From positions 1 to 64,000 of the forward strand of contig JAAKBF010000101.1 of assembly GCA_012656075.1 (NCBI GenBank): 64,000 bases of DNA, written 5' to 3'. The position numbers and the translations under genes were made by a program. How positions within the stretch are numbered: the first letter of the stretch is position 1; the number at the start of each line of letters is the position of its first letter. Below, one piece after another: positions 55,429 to 64,000 of the stretch. The notes beneath the pieces were generated by a model. The model searched no databases. It saw nothing but the letters and a program-made list of their open reading frames with translations, and was not told the origin of the DNA. This DNA comes from Phytophthora hibernalis. Lineage: Eukaryota; Oomycota; Peronosporomycetes; Peronosporales; Peronosporaceae.

Positions 55429-56156
55429 CTAGCACATCAATGCCATCGTGCTTGTTTTGCGAGGACGTTTAGGCGGTGACCCAAACGATCCATCCTTGTC
55501 GTCCTTACGGGTCTTACGCTTCGGCGTAGTAACCGTAGTTGATTCATGTTGGGTAGCAACGGTTGAGGCGCCGTCGATCTGCAAATTGTCATCTGGACGA
55601 CCGGCATTGAACGCGTCGGACACAGATGCATCCGTGTCTGATGAATCCATAGTATGCTTCACACCTTCACGACGTAGTGGTGGAGCATGGACAATATCGT
55701 CACGTCCGACAGCTGGTAGCGGCTCCGCACGTAGACGCTGTCGAATCTGCATGCTTCCGACCGGGTTTCCATACATGAGCTTTAGCGAATGAACCTTCTT
55801 AAATCGGTAGCTTAGACCCGCTCGAAAGTCGATGGTGTTCATCAGTGGATTGCGGTGTTTCCAGATCGATAACTGGAAAATAAACTGATTGCGGCGTGCA
55901 ACGTCCAAGTGTTCGTACGCATCCGGAGTTCTTGAAATTGCGGTTCAAGCTCTTGGTCAACCCGCTCACGGTGCCACAGCTTGACATACTCTTCGACACC
56001 GAGGACACACATCTCCAACGTTATGTTTTCTTGCGAAGTAGGTTCGTAATTGTCAATGTAGACCCCGACCGACTTGACCTCGTGGAATGCTGGGCGGGCT
56101 TCTTCGGCTTCTTGGGCTGCCACTTCAGCTCGTAGGCGCTCCAACGTTGTGACCAT
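55429..56156 (-). pseudogene. hypothetical helical protein, one frameshift
   Basis: From the ATG at 56156 the minus strand reads MVTTLERLRAEVAAQEAEEA and WHRERVDQELEPQFQELRMR, then shifts near 55,918 to DVARRNQFIFQLSIWKHRNP and SYRFKKVHSLKLMYGNPVGS. It ends in an acidic Ser/Asp stretch and a basic tail (SPPKRPRKTSTMALMC). Helical N-terminus, no known domain. The basic C-terminus suggests nuclear or nucleic-acid contact. It may belong to a transposon, since every neighbour does. Confidence 0.42.
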
Positions 56157-56564
56157 GATGGCAAATTGCAAACTGACCGTCTGCCAATCTTGTGATAGGT
56201 GTAGCCTTTTCACTGCCACTTACCCGCTGTGTTTTATCTAGGAAGACCCCTATGAACATGGGCAACGTCTACAATCCACTCACATCCACAGAAATCATTT
56301 TCAACGATACGGCGGATGAGTGGGTACGTCAAGCGAAACATCTCGCTCACTACTCACACCAGGTATGTGAGGCGTACCCGTCCCAACTTCCAACGGCATG
56401 GTGGATGCGCTGCCTTCGCCACGCTTCACCGCTTTTTATTTGTTTTGCACATGTGAAACCTTGAACGCCATGATTACTATAAAATACTACTGTAGGGGTG
56501 AGAATTTCCTGCGCAAAGGCTACATCACCGTCCCTACATAACTACTTCTGCTATCTCCTACACA
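56157..56564. other. short gap with one unassigned frame
   Basis: The frame 56192-56464 contains TADEWVRQAKHLAHYSHQVC, protein-like but unrecognised. Confidence 0.3.
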
Positions 56565-57389
56565 ATGCTGCACACCCACACTATTGCTGCTACCTCAGCG
56601 GTTATTCGATCGCCTCCCAACAATGCATTAAACTCACAAGTTGCATGGGCTCGACTCTTTCAAGCCCCGCTTCGTTTGCTTGAACAACCCAATCACGATG
56701 TCCGGGAACCAGATAATCCAGGTCCAACACACCACCCACCAGTTCTCGAGCAGATCAGCAGCCTGCCACCTATTGGTGGGGACTTTGCGTTGGTCGAGCC
56801 ACAGGCGTGGCCGGAAACAGTAATCCACATTGATCACAGCATGTTTTCAATGGCACAGCCGTACCCGGTTCCCAAGAAGTCTCGGCATCTTGATGACCCT
56901 TGCCTCTGCTACAAGTGTTGTGTGGCAGAAAGTCACTTGTTAAGCTCATGCGTCAACGTGGCCACATGTACAATCTGCGACGATATCAACTGTTCCAACA
57001 AATTTAATTGCGGCAACCGCTTCGATCAAATATACCCTCTCGACTTGGTCGAGACTCGCGCAGGCTATGGCGTCATCTGCAGCTATCCAATCCCGAGAGG
57101 TGCTTTCATTATAGAGTACGTAGGAGAGATTCTGTACGAGCGCGATGCCACTGTGCGAGAGAATCAACCCTACCAAGCTCAGTTGCGGACAAAAGCGGTT
57201 TTTTATCTTTCGTGTCGCCCCAACTCTACGCTGTTTGAAGACGACTGGACAAATACAACCAGACTGGGTATTTTTGCCAGCGAAAACATTCCTGCTCTCC
57301 GAGAGCTGACATTCCAGTACACGACTCGAAAACGACGGGGGGTGATTGTCAGTGCGTCGCGCACTATGCGTGAGTCGTGTATACACTAG
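56565..57389 (+). pseudogene. SET-domain protein, divergent relic (copy D)
   Basis: An open frame of 274 codons. The N-terminal 110 residues are unassigned. Cysteine clusters follow (CLCYKCC; CTICDDINCSNKFNCGNRF, AWS-like), then a clear SET start, VETRAGYGVICSYPIPRGAF and IIEYVGEILYERD. The middle is shortened. Where NHSC-x-PN should stand it reads YLSCRPNSTLFEDDW, with the His lost. It then resumes TRLGIFASENIPALRELTFQ. The catalytic loop is therefore incomplete and the protein is unlikely to be active. It is more like ASH1/SET2-type SET domains than like copies A-C. Confidence 0.6.
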
Positions 57390-57857
57390 TATTTCGTGAT
57401 TGAGGAACAAGCCTTTGTTTGATTATGTCTCTAATTGTGCTCAGCATATTATGCATATAATGGGCGGCTTCATTTTTGTCAAAAGCAATTCCTAGCTTCC
57501 AGCACTTTAACTACACATGTCTTAATCAGATCGCTTACTCGCGTTCATCAAGTCAACGGTAACATGAGACTGCCGATCGGGTGGCCTTATATGGCGTGTG
57601 TTTTTCAACATTGTGGACGCTGGGGGCTTGGATCATGCGGTTCCTCTCCTCGCCCACGTAACCGAAAACTCCGGCCAAGAACTGCCGCGCTTGGCCAACG
57701 CCTCAATGTTGGCGGGGTCTGCCTTGCAAATGGAGTCACCGTCCCAGTAGTGCCAGTAGTCATGATCCAAAATTGGGATGTACCGTCGATCTTGGTGCCA
57801 GCTGGATGTCCTTGACACCGCGGCCTGCCACGACGAAGTGTATGGCTGCAGCCTCCT
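57390..57857. other. intergenic DNA
   Basis: No gene supported; the overlapping open frames on both strands are unrecognised. Confidence 0.35.
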
Positions 57858-58075
57858 TGTGACTTCTGAGTAAAATACGCAATTGTTTTAGTAAGATACC
57901 GACTTCTGGTAAATTTCTGAGTAAAATACTCCCTACTGAGTAAGATACCGACTTTCTGATAAAATGCGCACTTCTGAGTAACATACTGACTTCTGGTAAG
58001 CTCCTGAGTCAAAAACTGACTTCTGAGTAAACTTCTAAGTAAAATACTGACTTCATAGCAAATTTGCGACCGCTT
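57858..58075. repeat. degenerate tandem repeat, about 20-bp unit
   Basis: Variants of CTTCTGAGTAAAATACTGA recur about nine times with small gaps. Non-coding. Confidence 0.6.
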
Positions 58076-58138
58076 TCCTCCGCCAGATAATAGCAACGAC
58101 CGCTGGGCTAAATTTGTTGTGCCATTTTCAACCACACC

Positions 58139-58560
58139 ATGGCGACGACCGAGAAGGCGGGGGTAGCAACGGAGGCGACGGCGGAGATAGCGGAGGAGAC
58201 GCCTTCGCCAGAGACCTTACTCATAGCGGCGGAGGTGGCGAAGAAGGCTGGTGCCACGCATAGACCTCGTGTTCATAGCCAATAGGCGCATGTTTGTCTG
58301 CAAGGATCTGGACCCTCGCGCTCGCGGACTCGACCTGCAAGAGGTCGTCCCGAAGACGATCCCCGGCGCCGTCTATTGTACTAGCATCAAGATCTACAGC
58401 TTGCGCGGAGACGATGGGAAGAGGCCTACAGAAGTCGACGCTCGCGGCATTGCAGGGCGCGAGATCGCCTACACTGCGCGGATCGCTTAGCTCTTCCCAG
58501 ACTCCGATGACGATGGGTTCATCCACTTCCGCGTCGAGGTAACCACTTCGGACGAGGGAG
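58139..58560 (+). other. unassigned coding-like region
   Basis: ATG 58139 opens an Ala/Glu/Thr-rich frame. A second frame (58251-58490) reads LVFIANRRMFVCKDLDPRAR and CTSIKIYSLRGDDGKRPTEV. The minus strand is open too (58221-58526). I cannot decide which strand, if any, codes. Confidence 0.22.
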
Positions 58561-59757
58561 TCAGCGATCAGGAAACGTCATGCTCTTGGCTGACGGGTGG
58601 TCCACGTCCACCTCTCGGGATGGCGTTTCCGTCGTTGGTCATGACGATTACTCCCATGGGGTCCAGCAACATCTTGAGAGACCAAAGTAGTGCTCACGAT
58701 GCCGGACACGGCCTTGTCCTCCTCGCCGTGCGGTTAGTGTATTAGACGCGTCATTTGACTGTTTATATGATCGAACAGAGGTCCATGACCGTTCAATCAA
58801 GTGCCACAGTGTACCCATGCGCTCAAAGTTTCTCAAAGTATAATTCGACCACCCAAAATTCGACAACCACCTCCCACAAACTGCGAAGACACTGCGGGCG
58901 ACGACGATCGGGTGCGTCGATTGCTGCCCATTGTGTGTCCTGTAGAGCTGGTGCCCCCAACGAGTACGAACTACCCAGCACCATCTGACTCATGAAGTGC
59001 GTCAACGCGATTGCGCCGCTGCCGACGCCTGAACAGTTGAGTGCCAAACACTTGGTCATCAATGAGCTGCGAAACAGGGCCCATAGAAAAACGCTAATAT
59101 ATCGTTCCAAAATCCGAGAACACGTTTCCAATGTTTATTTCGTCCGTTTTTCGAGTAAGGATTCACTTCAGGACATTGGGCCGGAAGGGTCGCCGTAACA
59201 AAAGTTGAGAAATCCACTGACTACATGACCCGTCGCGTGGATCGCATGGGTTCATCTTTCTAACCCTTACAAAAACCAAGTGAGCGGCGAAGCCATGTCC
59301 AAGCGGTCGCCTTATTGGCTGCCGCCGCAACTTACGGGAGGCACATAGCATCGTGCTGGCACGATTAAATTGTTTTTCCGGGTGCAAAATGGTTTTCTGT
59401 GTCTGGTGCATGAACTTGAACGGGAGCGTGGGTGTTAAGTGCGAGTACTTAACCTAGTAAATTTACACACCTTTCTACATTTGCCGATTCCGGCGACTTG
59501 CATCTTTCAGTGTACCCACTTTGTTTGAAACCATAGTAGTGGGGGCCAGTGGCCGCGTGTGGTGTGCGCGCACACACCTGATTTTATCTTTAGAAAATGC
59601 GAAAAGCATACTGGGCGCCTGTGAGGGGTGCTTTAAACCCCATAGTGAAACCAAGTGTTTTACGCGATTGCAACATTCAAAAATACAGCGTGCTGACTGC
59701 ACGAACACTTTGTGCTATCAGCTTAGAGCTGAGAGAATATGGCCATAATAACTACCG
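58561..59757. other. gene-poor stretch
   Basis: A plus-strand frame at 58992-59198 (LSAKHLVINELRNRAHRKTL, IYRSKIREHVSNV) may be a protein scrap. Nothing else is supported over 1.2 kb. Confidence 0.3.
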
Positions 59758-60477
59758 GTAGGTACGTTAAACGTCTGGGAGATAGAATATTAGGCGTGGT
59801 GTTGGCGTTGATGCAATTTATTTTCACCCCGCTGGTATTCACGAAAGCCCGCGTACTCGAAGCTCTCGTCGCAGCGCATGGTGTCGAGTCCACAGTGCAT
59901 AGGCTCACATATTCCCTGCGCCGATATTAAATTTGCGCACGCAATCGTACTCAACCTGCGCACACTATACAGAACATGGCTTCATCTCCCATGAACTCAC
60001 TTAATAACACTCAACCCACTCGACGGCTCACACAACGTTACACTCAACCGGCGCACACACTCAACACAGAACTTGTCTTCAGCTTCCATGAGCTCACACG
60101 TTCACACTCAACAAATCCATCGAGCTCACACACTACACTCAAAATCAACGGGCTCACACACTACACTCTACACACCGAATATACCTTAGTCCACCAAGCC
60201 CGCTCGTTCTCACTAAACATCGAACTTGCCGAGTCGACTCAACGGGCGCACCCACTACACTCTACACACTGAATATACCTTCAGTCCAACAAGCTCGCTC
60301 GTTCACACTCAACACATTGAACCTGTCGACTCGACGTGTCGGCTCATACACGTAAGCTAACTTCGATCACGCAAAATATGCGTTGACCACACACTCATGT
60401 TGCACGAATGTTGACCCAGTTGACGTCAAATAATCCTCGTTGGTAGCTAGCTTCGCTACCTATCTCCCAGTATAAAT
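59758..60477 (+). repeat. 700-bp repeat, right copy
   Basis: Inverted partner of 37790-38491 with the same CTGGGAGATAG and CTATCTCCCAG ends. Small indels separate the copies (for example near 59,850 and 60,350). Confidence 0.75.
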
Positions 60478-61196
60478 GTAGAGGATACCTACTACGCAGC
60501 ACATTAGTTGTAAAATTAAGTGCCCCTAAATTGATCGATAGGGTTGGTCGTAAGACGCGTGTTACAAGTACATGAACAAACCAGAATCTACTGAAACGTA
60601 AGGGACCTGGTCCTTTATTCTACATCGTATAAACTTTCAAGTCGTCTTGATTTGGTTTTGAAGTGAGGTACATTAATGTCATTTAGCTAAGCTAACGCCA
60701 CCTAATGCCCGATCTCGCTCGACGCGAGTACTTCAGTCAGTAAGAGTGTAAGCAGGTTCGCGCGCCGCGCAGGGCGCGGCTCACGTCGTCAGCGATCTCT
60801 CGACGTCGACTTCTCCTGCTCCGTAGTCCACTGTGCCACATCTATCTGGATACTATTAATACACACTGAATATACCTTCAGTCGGGCATTCTCTGAAGGC
60901 ACTTGTTATATAACCCGACTGAGTTACACTAGACGGTGCATTTGTACCAAACTATAACCGATTGGCGTCCCCGAATATGCCCCACGAGCGAAGAGCCGGA
61001 GATGAAATCACCTGATCTGTCTTCGCTGGTATACGTGCGGCCGGATGGCCTTTCGCGGTCTTGGAAACCCACAGACAGTGTCCAGTGGATGACGAGCGAC
61101 GCGCAAGACACGCGGTGAAGTTAAACGCCCACAGAGTCAAAGCAGCAACAGCGTATAGACCAAAATCAGAAGAAATGCAAAGACAAAGAATTCAGT
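60478..61196. other. unassigned DNA beside the 700-bp repeat
   Basis: ACACTGAATATACCTTCAGT, a word from the 700-bp repeat, recurs near 60,855. The 60-codon frames around 60,930-61,140 are unassigned. No gene supported. Confidence 0.3.
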
Positions 61197-62270
61197 TTAT
61201 AGACAAATGCAAAGATAGCGATAGCGCAGATACTGCAGCTCCTTCCTACTCAGCTGACTAATGATTTCGGCGCCGATGAACAGTTCGAAGGCTATTAGCA
61301 TGAACATCCCACAGTTGTAGCTGTCTACTTGCACGCCAAGGTCGCTTTGGTATGATCGAACGCGATACCTTCTCGGGGCTGCGTATGGGACCATCATCGT
61401 CAATTTGTCCGCAATAGGCCTAACCGATACCCCGTAGCTCGAATTCATCGGGTCGTAGATGAGCACTTCTCTTGTAAATAGATCCATCATGATGGAACAC
61501 CAGTGATTCTTGCCGCAGATCACCGGGATCAGTATTTTTTCTGTTGTCGCCCCTGCGAAAATGTTTTGCAAGCTCTGCACCGGCATAAATCCATTCATGA
61601 CGTTGCCTACGGCCGATGTATCAACCACACGCGTCTTTGAATCCTCCGCAAACAACTTCAGCATCAACATGTTGACAGTGTCGTCCCCCAACGCTGTTTT
61701 CTGACGAGCTCCAGTGTTTCTGCCTACGCAAAAGGTTATAAATAAGATAGCAATACAGTTGTGAATGCATACTTACTTGCACAGATAGAAGTGGAATTGA
61801 CTTGAGCTTGGGTAGAATGTCAGGATCCGCCTCGACTTTGAAAGCCTCGGGCATCGATCATGTCAACCCAAGCGACAGCCTTGTCTACGTGTTGTATGCT
61901 TTTCATCGCTCGGTGCCACTTTCGCATCACTTTAAGTGTTTCTGTTGAATAGAGACCCACACCGATGATTTCAACCGCTACGTCCTTTTCGCCTAAATCC
62001 GGCCGTCCTGCTGACGTCTGCTTCTTCTGGAGAGCAGCTACTTTGTTACCGCATCGCTCAATTAGATCGGTGCGGAAAACCCGTGTGATAGATCCGAGGG
62101 GGTCACCTGCTTCACACGCGGCAATGCCGATATTTTGTGCGCAATCGGCGCTCTGAGTTTCTTGCCGAAGTCAAACAACTTGAATTTGGAGATCGAGAGC
62201 TCAAATGACAATCCATCTCCCTCGAAGCGTTCGCTCTTCGTCGAGTAATGACTATGGTAGATCGTCCGTG
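61197..62270 (-). pseudogene. Ulp1-type (C48) SUMO/ubiquitin-like protease, transposon-associated
   Basis: The C-terminal frame (61691-61197) has the C48 catalytic order: His in ICGKNHWCSIMMD, Asp in VLIYDPMNSSYG, Gln-Ser-Asp-Leu-Gly-Val-Gln and the Cys in VDSYNCGMFMLIAFELF. All four key residues are intact. Upstream frames add PEAFKVEADPDILPKLKSIP, a short intron-like GTAAGT...TAG step at about 61,773-61,727, then VMRKWHRAMKSIQHVDKAVA and FKLFDFGKKLRAPIA. Shifts near 61,690, 61,850 and 62,140 break it. Ulp1 proteases mature and remove SUMO. Here the gene lies just downstream of a MULE transposase tail on the same strand, as in Ulp1-carrying Mutator elements of plants. Confidence 0.68.
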
Positions 62271-62642
62271 GGATTCTAATCGCAAATATCGTGAGGTTTT
62301 TCCGATTGCCAGCGAGATATGTGATTCGGTGGCAGGCCTAGGTATGGCTCAATAGATGGACGCTATCATCTGTTCCACCAGCTTCTGTGGTCACAAGGTC
62401 AAGTGCTGCAGGGCTGCTGAAATCCCGCTTCTTGACACAGCGAGCCACCTCCTTCAGATAGTTCATCGCCTCGCGATATTGAGCCATACCTAGGCCTGCC
62501 ACCGAATCACATATCTCGCTGGCAATCGGAAAACCTCACGATATTTGCGATTAGAATCCCACGGACGATCTACCATAGTCATTACTCGACGAAGAGCGAA
62601 CGCTTCGAGGGGAGATGGATTGTCATTTGAGCTCGATCTCGA
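62192..62642. repeat. long near-perfect palindrome, about 160-bp arms
   Basis: The left arm (about 62192-62352) is repeated inverted at about 62482-62642 with only one or two indels (for example TTTTT against TTTT, CCC against CCCC). The spacer is about 130 bp. The arms include the N-terminal part of the Ulp1 gene (encoding LSFELSISKFKLFDF). Such a structure is either a real inverted duplication or a foldback artefact of long-read sequencing. Confidence 0.8.
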
Positions 62643-63280
62643 TTGCCGACCGAACAGAAGAAATTAACCACCGTCGATTCAAAAGTTGGGTAGGTATGAC
62701 AGTTTCTTTCCCCAACGAGCGTCTCAGAATGAAGACGTGACGGTATGGCAGTAGACGAGTGCTCACGAACAAACACGAGCACGCCCAATCGCGCTTGGTG
62801 ACAGAGTACTTGACATTTAGTTCATCAAGCGCGTCGTCGCCTGAATATATGCTCTTAACAAAATATACGCCTGGGCACCCTTCGACGAAATGAATACCTG
62901 TAATGATTGGACTTGATATGCGGAGAGATAAGCATCCAAGTCTTCCCAAGACTGGAATTGCGTCTCACGTGGCGGGGGGCGATCACATGCTGCTGATCAG
63001 CTTCCTCGCTGGTGCTATTCGTCGTCTCCGTTGACTCGGCATGGCTGGGACATGTGGATGGCTGCCACTCACTGGACGAGCTGCGCGACACGTCGCTGTC
63101 ACTGTCGTCGAGCTCTGCTGACAGCAGAATGCGCTTCTGCAGCTGCGCGGGCGCGGTGGAGGCGGCATATTCTTCCGCTGTCTTTTGTGAGAGGGGGATT
63201 TTGAGGCTGTGGATGGCTGGGACGGCGTTATACTGGGCTGGTATACACGACCCGCCGTACGGATACGGCGGGTGCTGCAA
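62623..63280 (-). pseudogene. MULE transposase C-terminus with SWIM zinc finger
   Basis: The 62949-62623 frame reads SPIITGIHFVEGCPGVYFVK, then WACSCLFVSTRLLPYRHVFI, the SWIM finger (CxC...CxH) of MULE transposases. The third ligand Cys is Tyr here. KETVIPTQLLNRRWLISSV follows. The upstream frame (63280-62855) is Ser/Asp/Glu-rich with a Pro/Tyr start (MQHPPYPYGGSCIPAQYNAV) and may be a separate N-terminal piece. The catalytic core is absent. Confidence 0.58.
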
Positions 63281-63400
63281 ATCCGGATAGGGTGCGAGAT
63301 GGGCGCGGCGAAGGTTAATCTCAGTCGGGCAATCTACTCACTTCCTTCTCTAAAAGGTGCTCATGATTACCACCATTTTCTAAAAGGCGCGATCGTATTT

Positions 63401-64000
63401 AAAAGGTGCTTGTTATCTTAACTGATATTTAACAGAAATGGTCTTCAAGCAATGCATCGTGGCGAAGCATGTAAGCTCCGCTGCTACTGTTTGGGTACAC
63501 TTCGGGAAGTATGTAAGCTCTGCTGCTTCTACCTTGGTAGCTTTACGCTCGCGGACGGTGTGGTCACTCTGTCACTACGACCGTGGGGTTCGTGCATGTG
63601 CGCCGATTGTGACCCGTTTCATGGCAGTTCTTGCATCTACGAACCCGCTTCGAGGTGTTCTCTCCACGACTTGTCAGTCGCTTCTTGCGCTTCTTTCCAC
63701 GTCTCACAGCGCACTCCGCAGGCTGCAGCTCCTCGTCCTCCACATTTTGCAGCAACGGCATTTCAATACTTGCTGTATTGAACGCCTCGTAGTACCAACG
63801 AACTTGGTAGCATTGCGCAAAGCGCGAAAATACCGAGTCCAGCTTCTTCTTTTCACTAACACCGTGATCAGGTGCATGTGCATGAGTTCTTGGTTAGATC
63901 GACTCGACGTCGAAATGGGGGCACTTGCTGAATCCGATGGACGAAGGCGATATCGGTTTTGGAATCGGCGACGGTGTAATTTTCTCGAATTGTTCTTCGT
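63401..64000 (-). mobile_element. MULE deletion derivative, copy 2, cut by the window end
   Basis: Begins with AAAAGGTGCTTGTT and is identical, inverted, to about 53,440-54,037. The zinc-knuckle frame (63564-63761 minus) repeats exactly the 65 residues encoded at 53677-53874. It continues past the window. Confidence 0.75.

Noticed and set aside
37790..60477. A 22.7-kb LTR retrotransposon bounded by the 700-bp repeats
   Set aside because: The two repeats are inverted, not direct, and the interior is a mix of unrelated elements and gene fragments in both orientations.
61727..61773. Clean intron in the Ulp1 gene
   Set aside because: GTAAGT donor and TAG acceptor are good, but joining them leaves the wrong frame for the C48 domain unless one more base is added near 61,690, so it is mentioned only as probable.

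Overview
The window looks like nuclear DNA of an oomycete, most likely Phytophthora or a close relative. Introns are rare and short (51-75 bp, GTRNGT donors, CAG/TAG acceptors), intact genes sit about 130 bp apart, and most of the remaining DNA is broken transposons. Genus is inferred from protein families recognised by eye; no search was run.

Layout. 1-5.5 kb: a decayed gag-bearing retroelement on the minus strand. 6-17 kb: a gene island with a small coiled-coil gene, a very long UBR-box/RING E3 ubiquitin ligase, a secreted endonuclease/exonuclease/phosphatase-family enzyme, and a type-2 diacylglycerol acyltransferase on the minus strand. 17-24.5 kb: a pogo-like transposase relic, a 1-kb foldback repeat, a compact chromodomain gene, a membrane-protein fragment and a copia integrase scrap. 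24.6-30.3 kb: three copies of one SET-domain gene family, two of them convergent with shared 5' flanks. 30.3-33.2 kb: a PIF/Harbinger-like pair (SANT-like protein and DDE_4 transposase). 33.5-36.8 kb: a second small gene island with a secreted cysteine-rich protein, a small hypothetical protein and an ISG12/IFI6-type protein. 37.8-60.5 kb: a segment bounded by a 700-bp inverted repeat pair, holding fragments of an ABCG/PDR transporter, a GH3 glycosidase and DENR, plus MULE, hAT and LTR elements nested in one another and a fourth SET relic. 61.2-64 kb: an Ulp1-type protease next to a MULE transposase tail, a long palindrome, and the end of a MULE copy that is also present inverted at 53-54 kb.

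Housekeeping genes here (UBR ligase, nuclease, SET copy A, Ulp1) are broken by single-base shifts, several of them in homopolymers, while the protein signal continues at once in another frame. That pattern fits uncorrected long-read indels at least as well as gene decay, so their disabled state should be read with caution. The ABCG, GH3, DENR and hAT copies carry deletions or insertions that base-calling cannot explain and are real pseudogenes.

The most unusual items are the transposon-like behaviour of the SET family, the MULE plus Ulp1 pairing, the datable hAT / LTR / MULE nesting with 5-bp and 9-bp target duplications, the cluster of unrelated host-gene fragments at 41.6-45.3 kb, and the small chromodomain gene.
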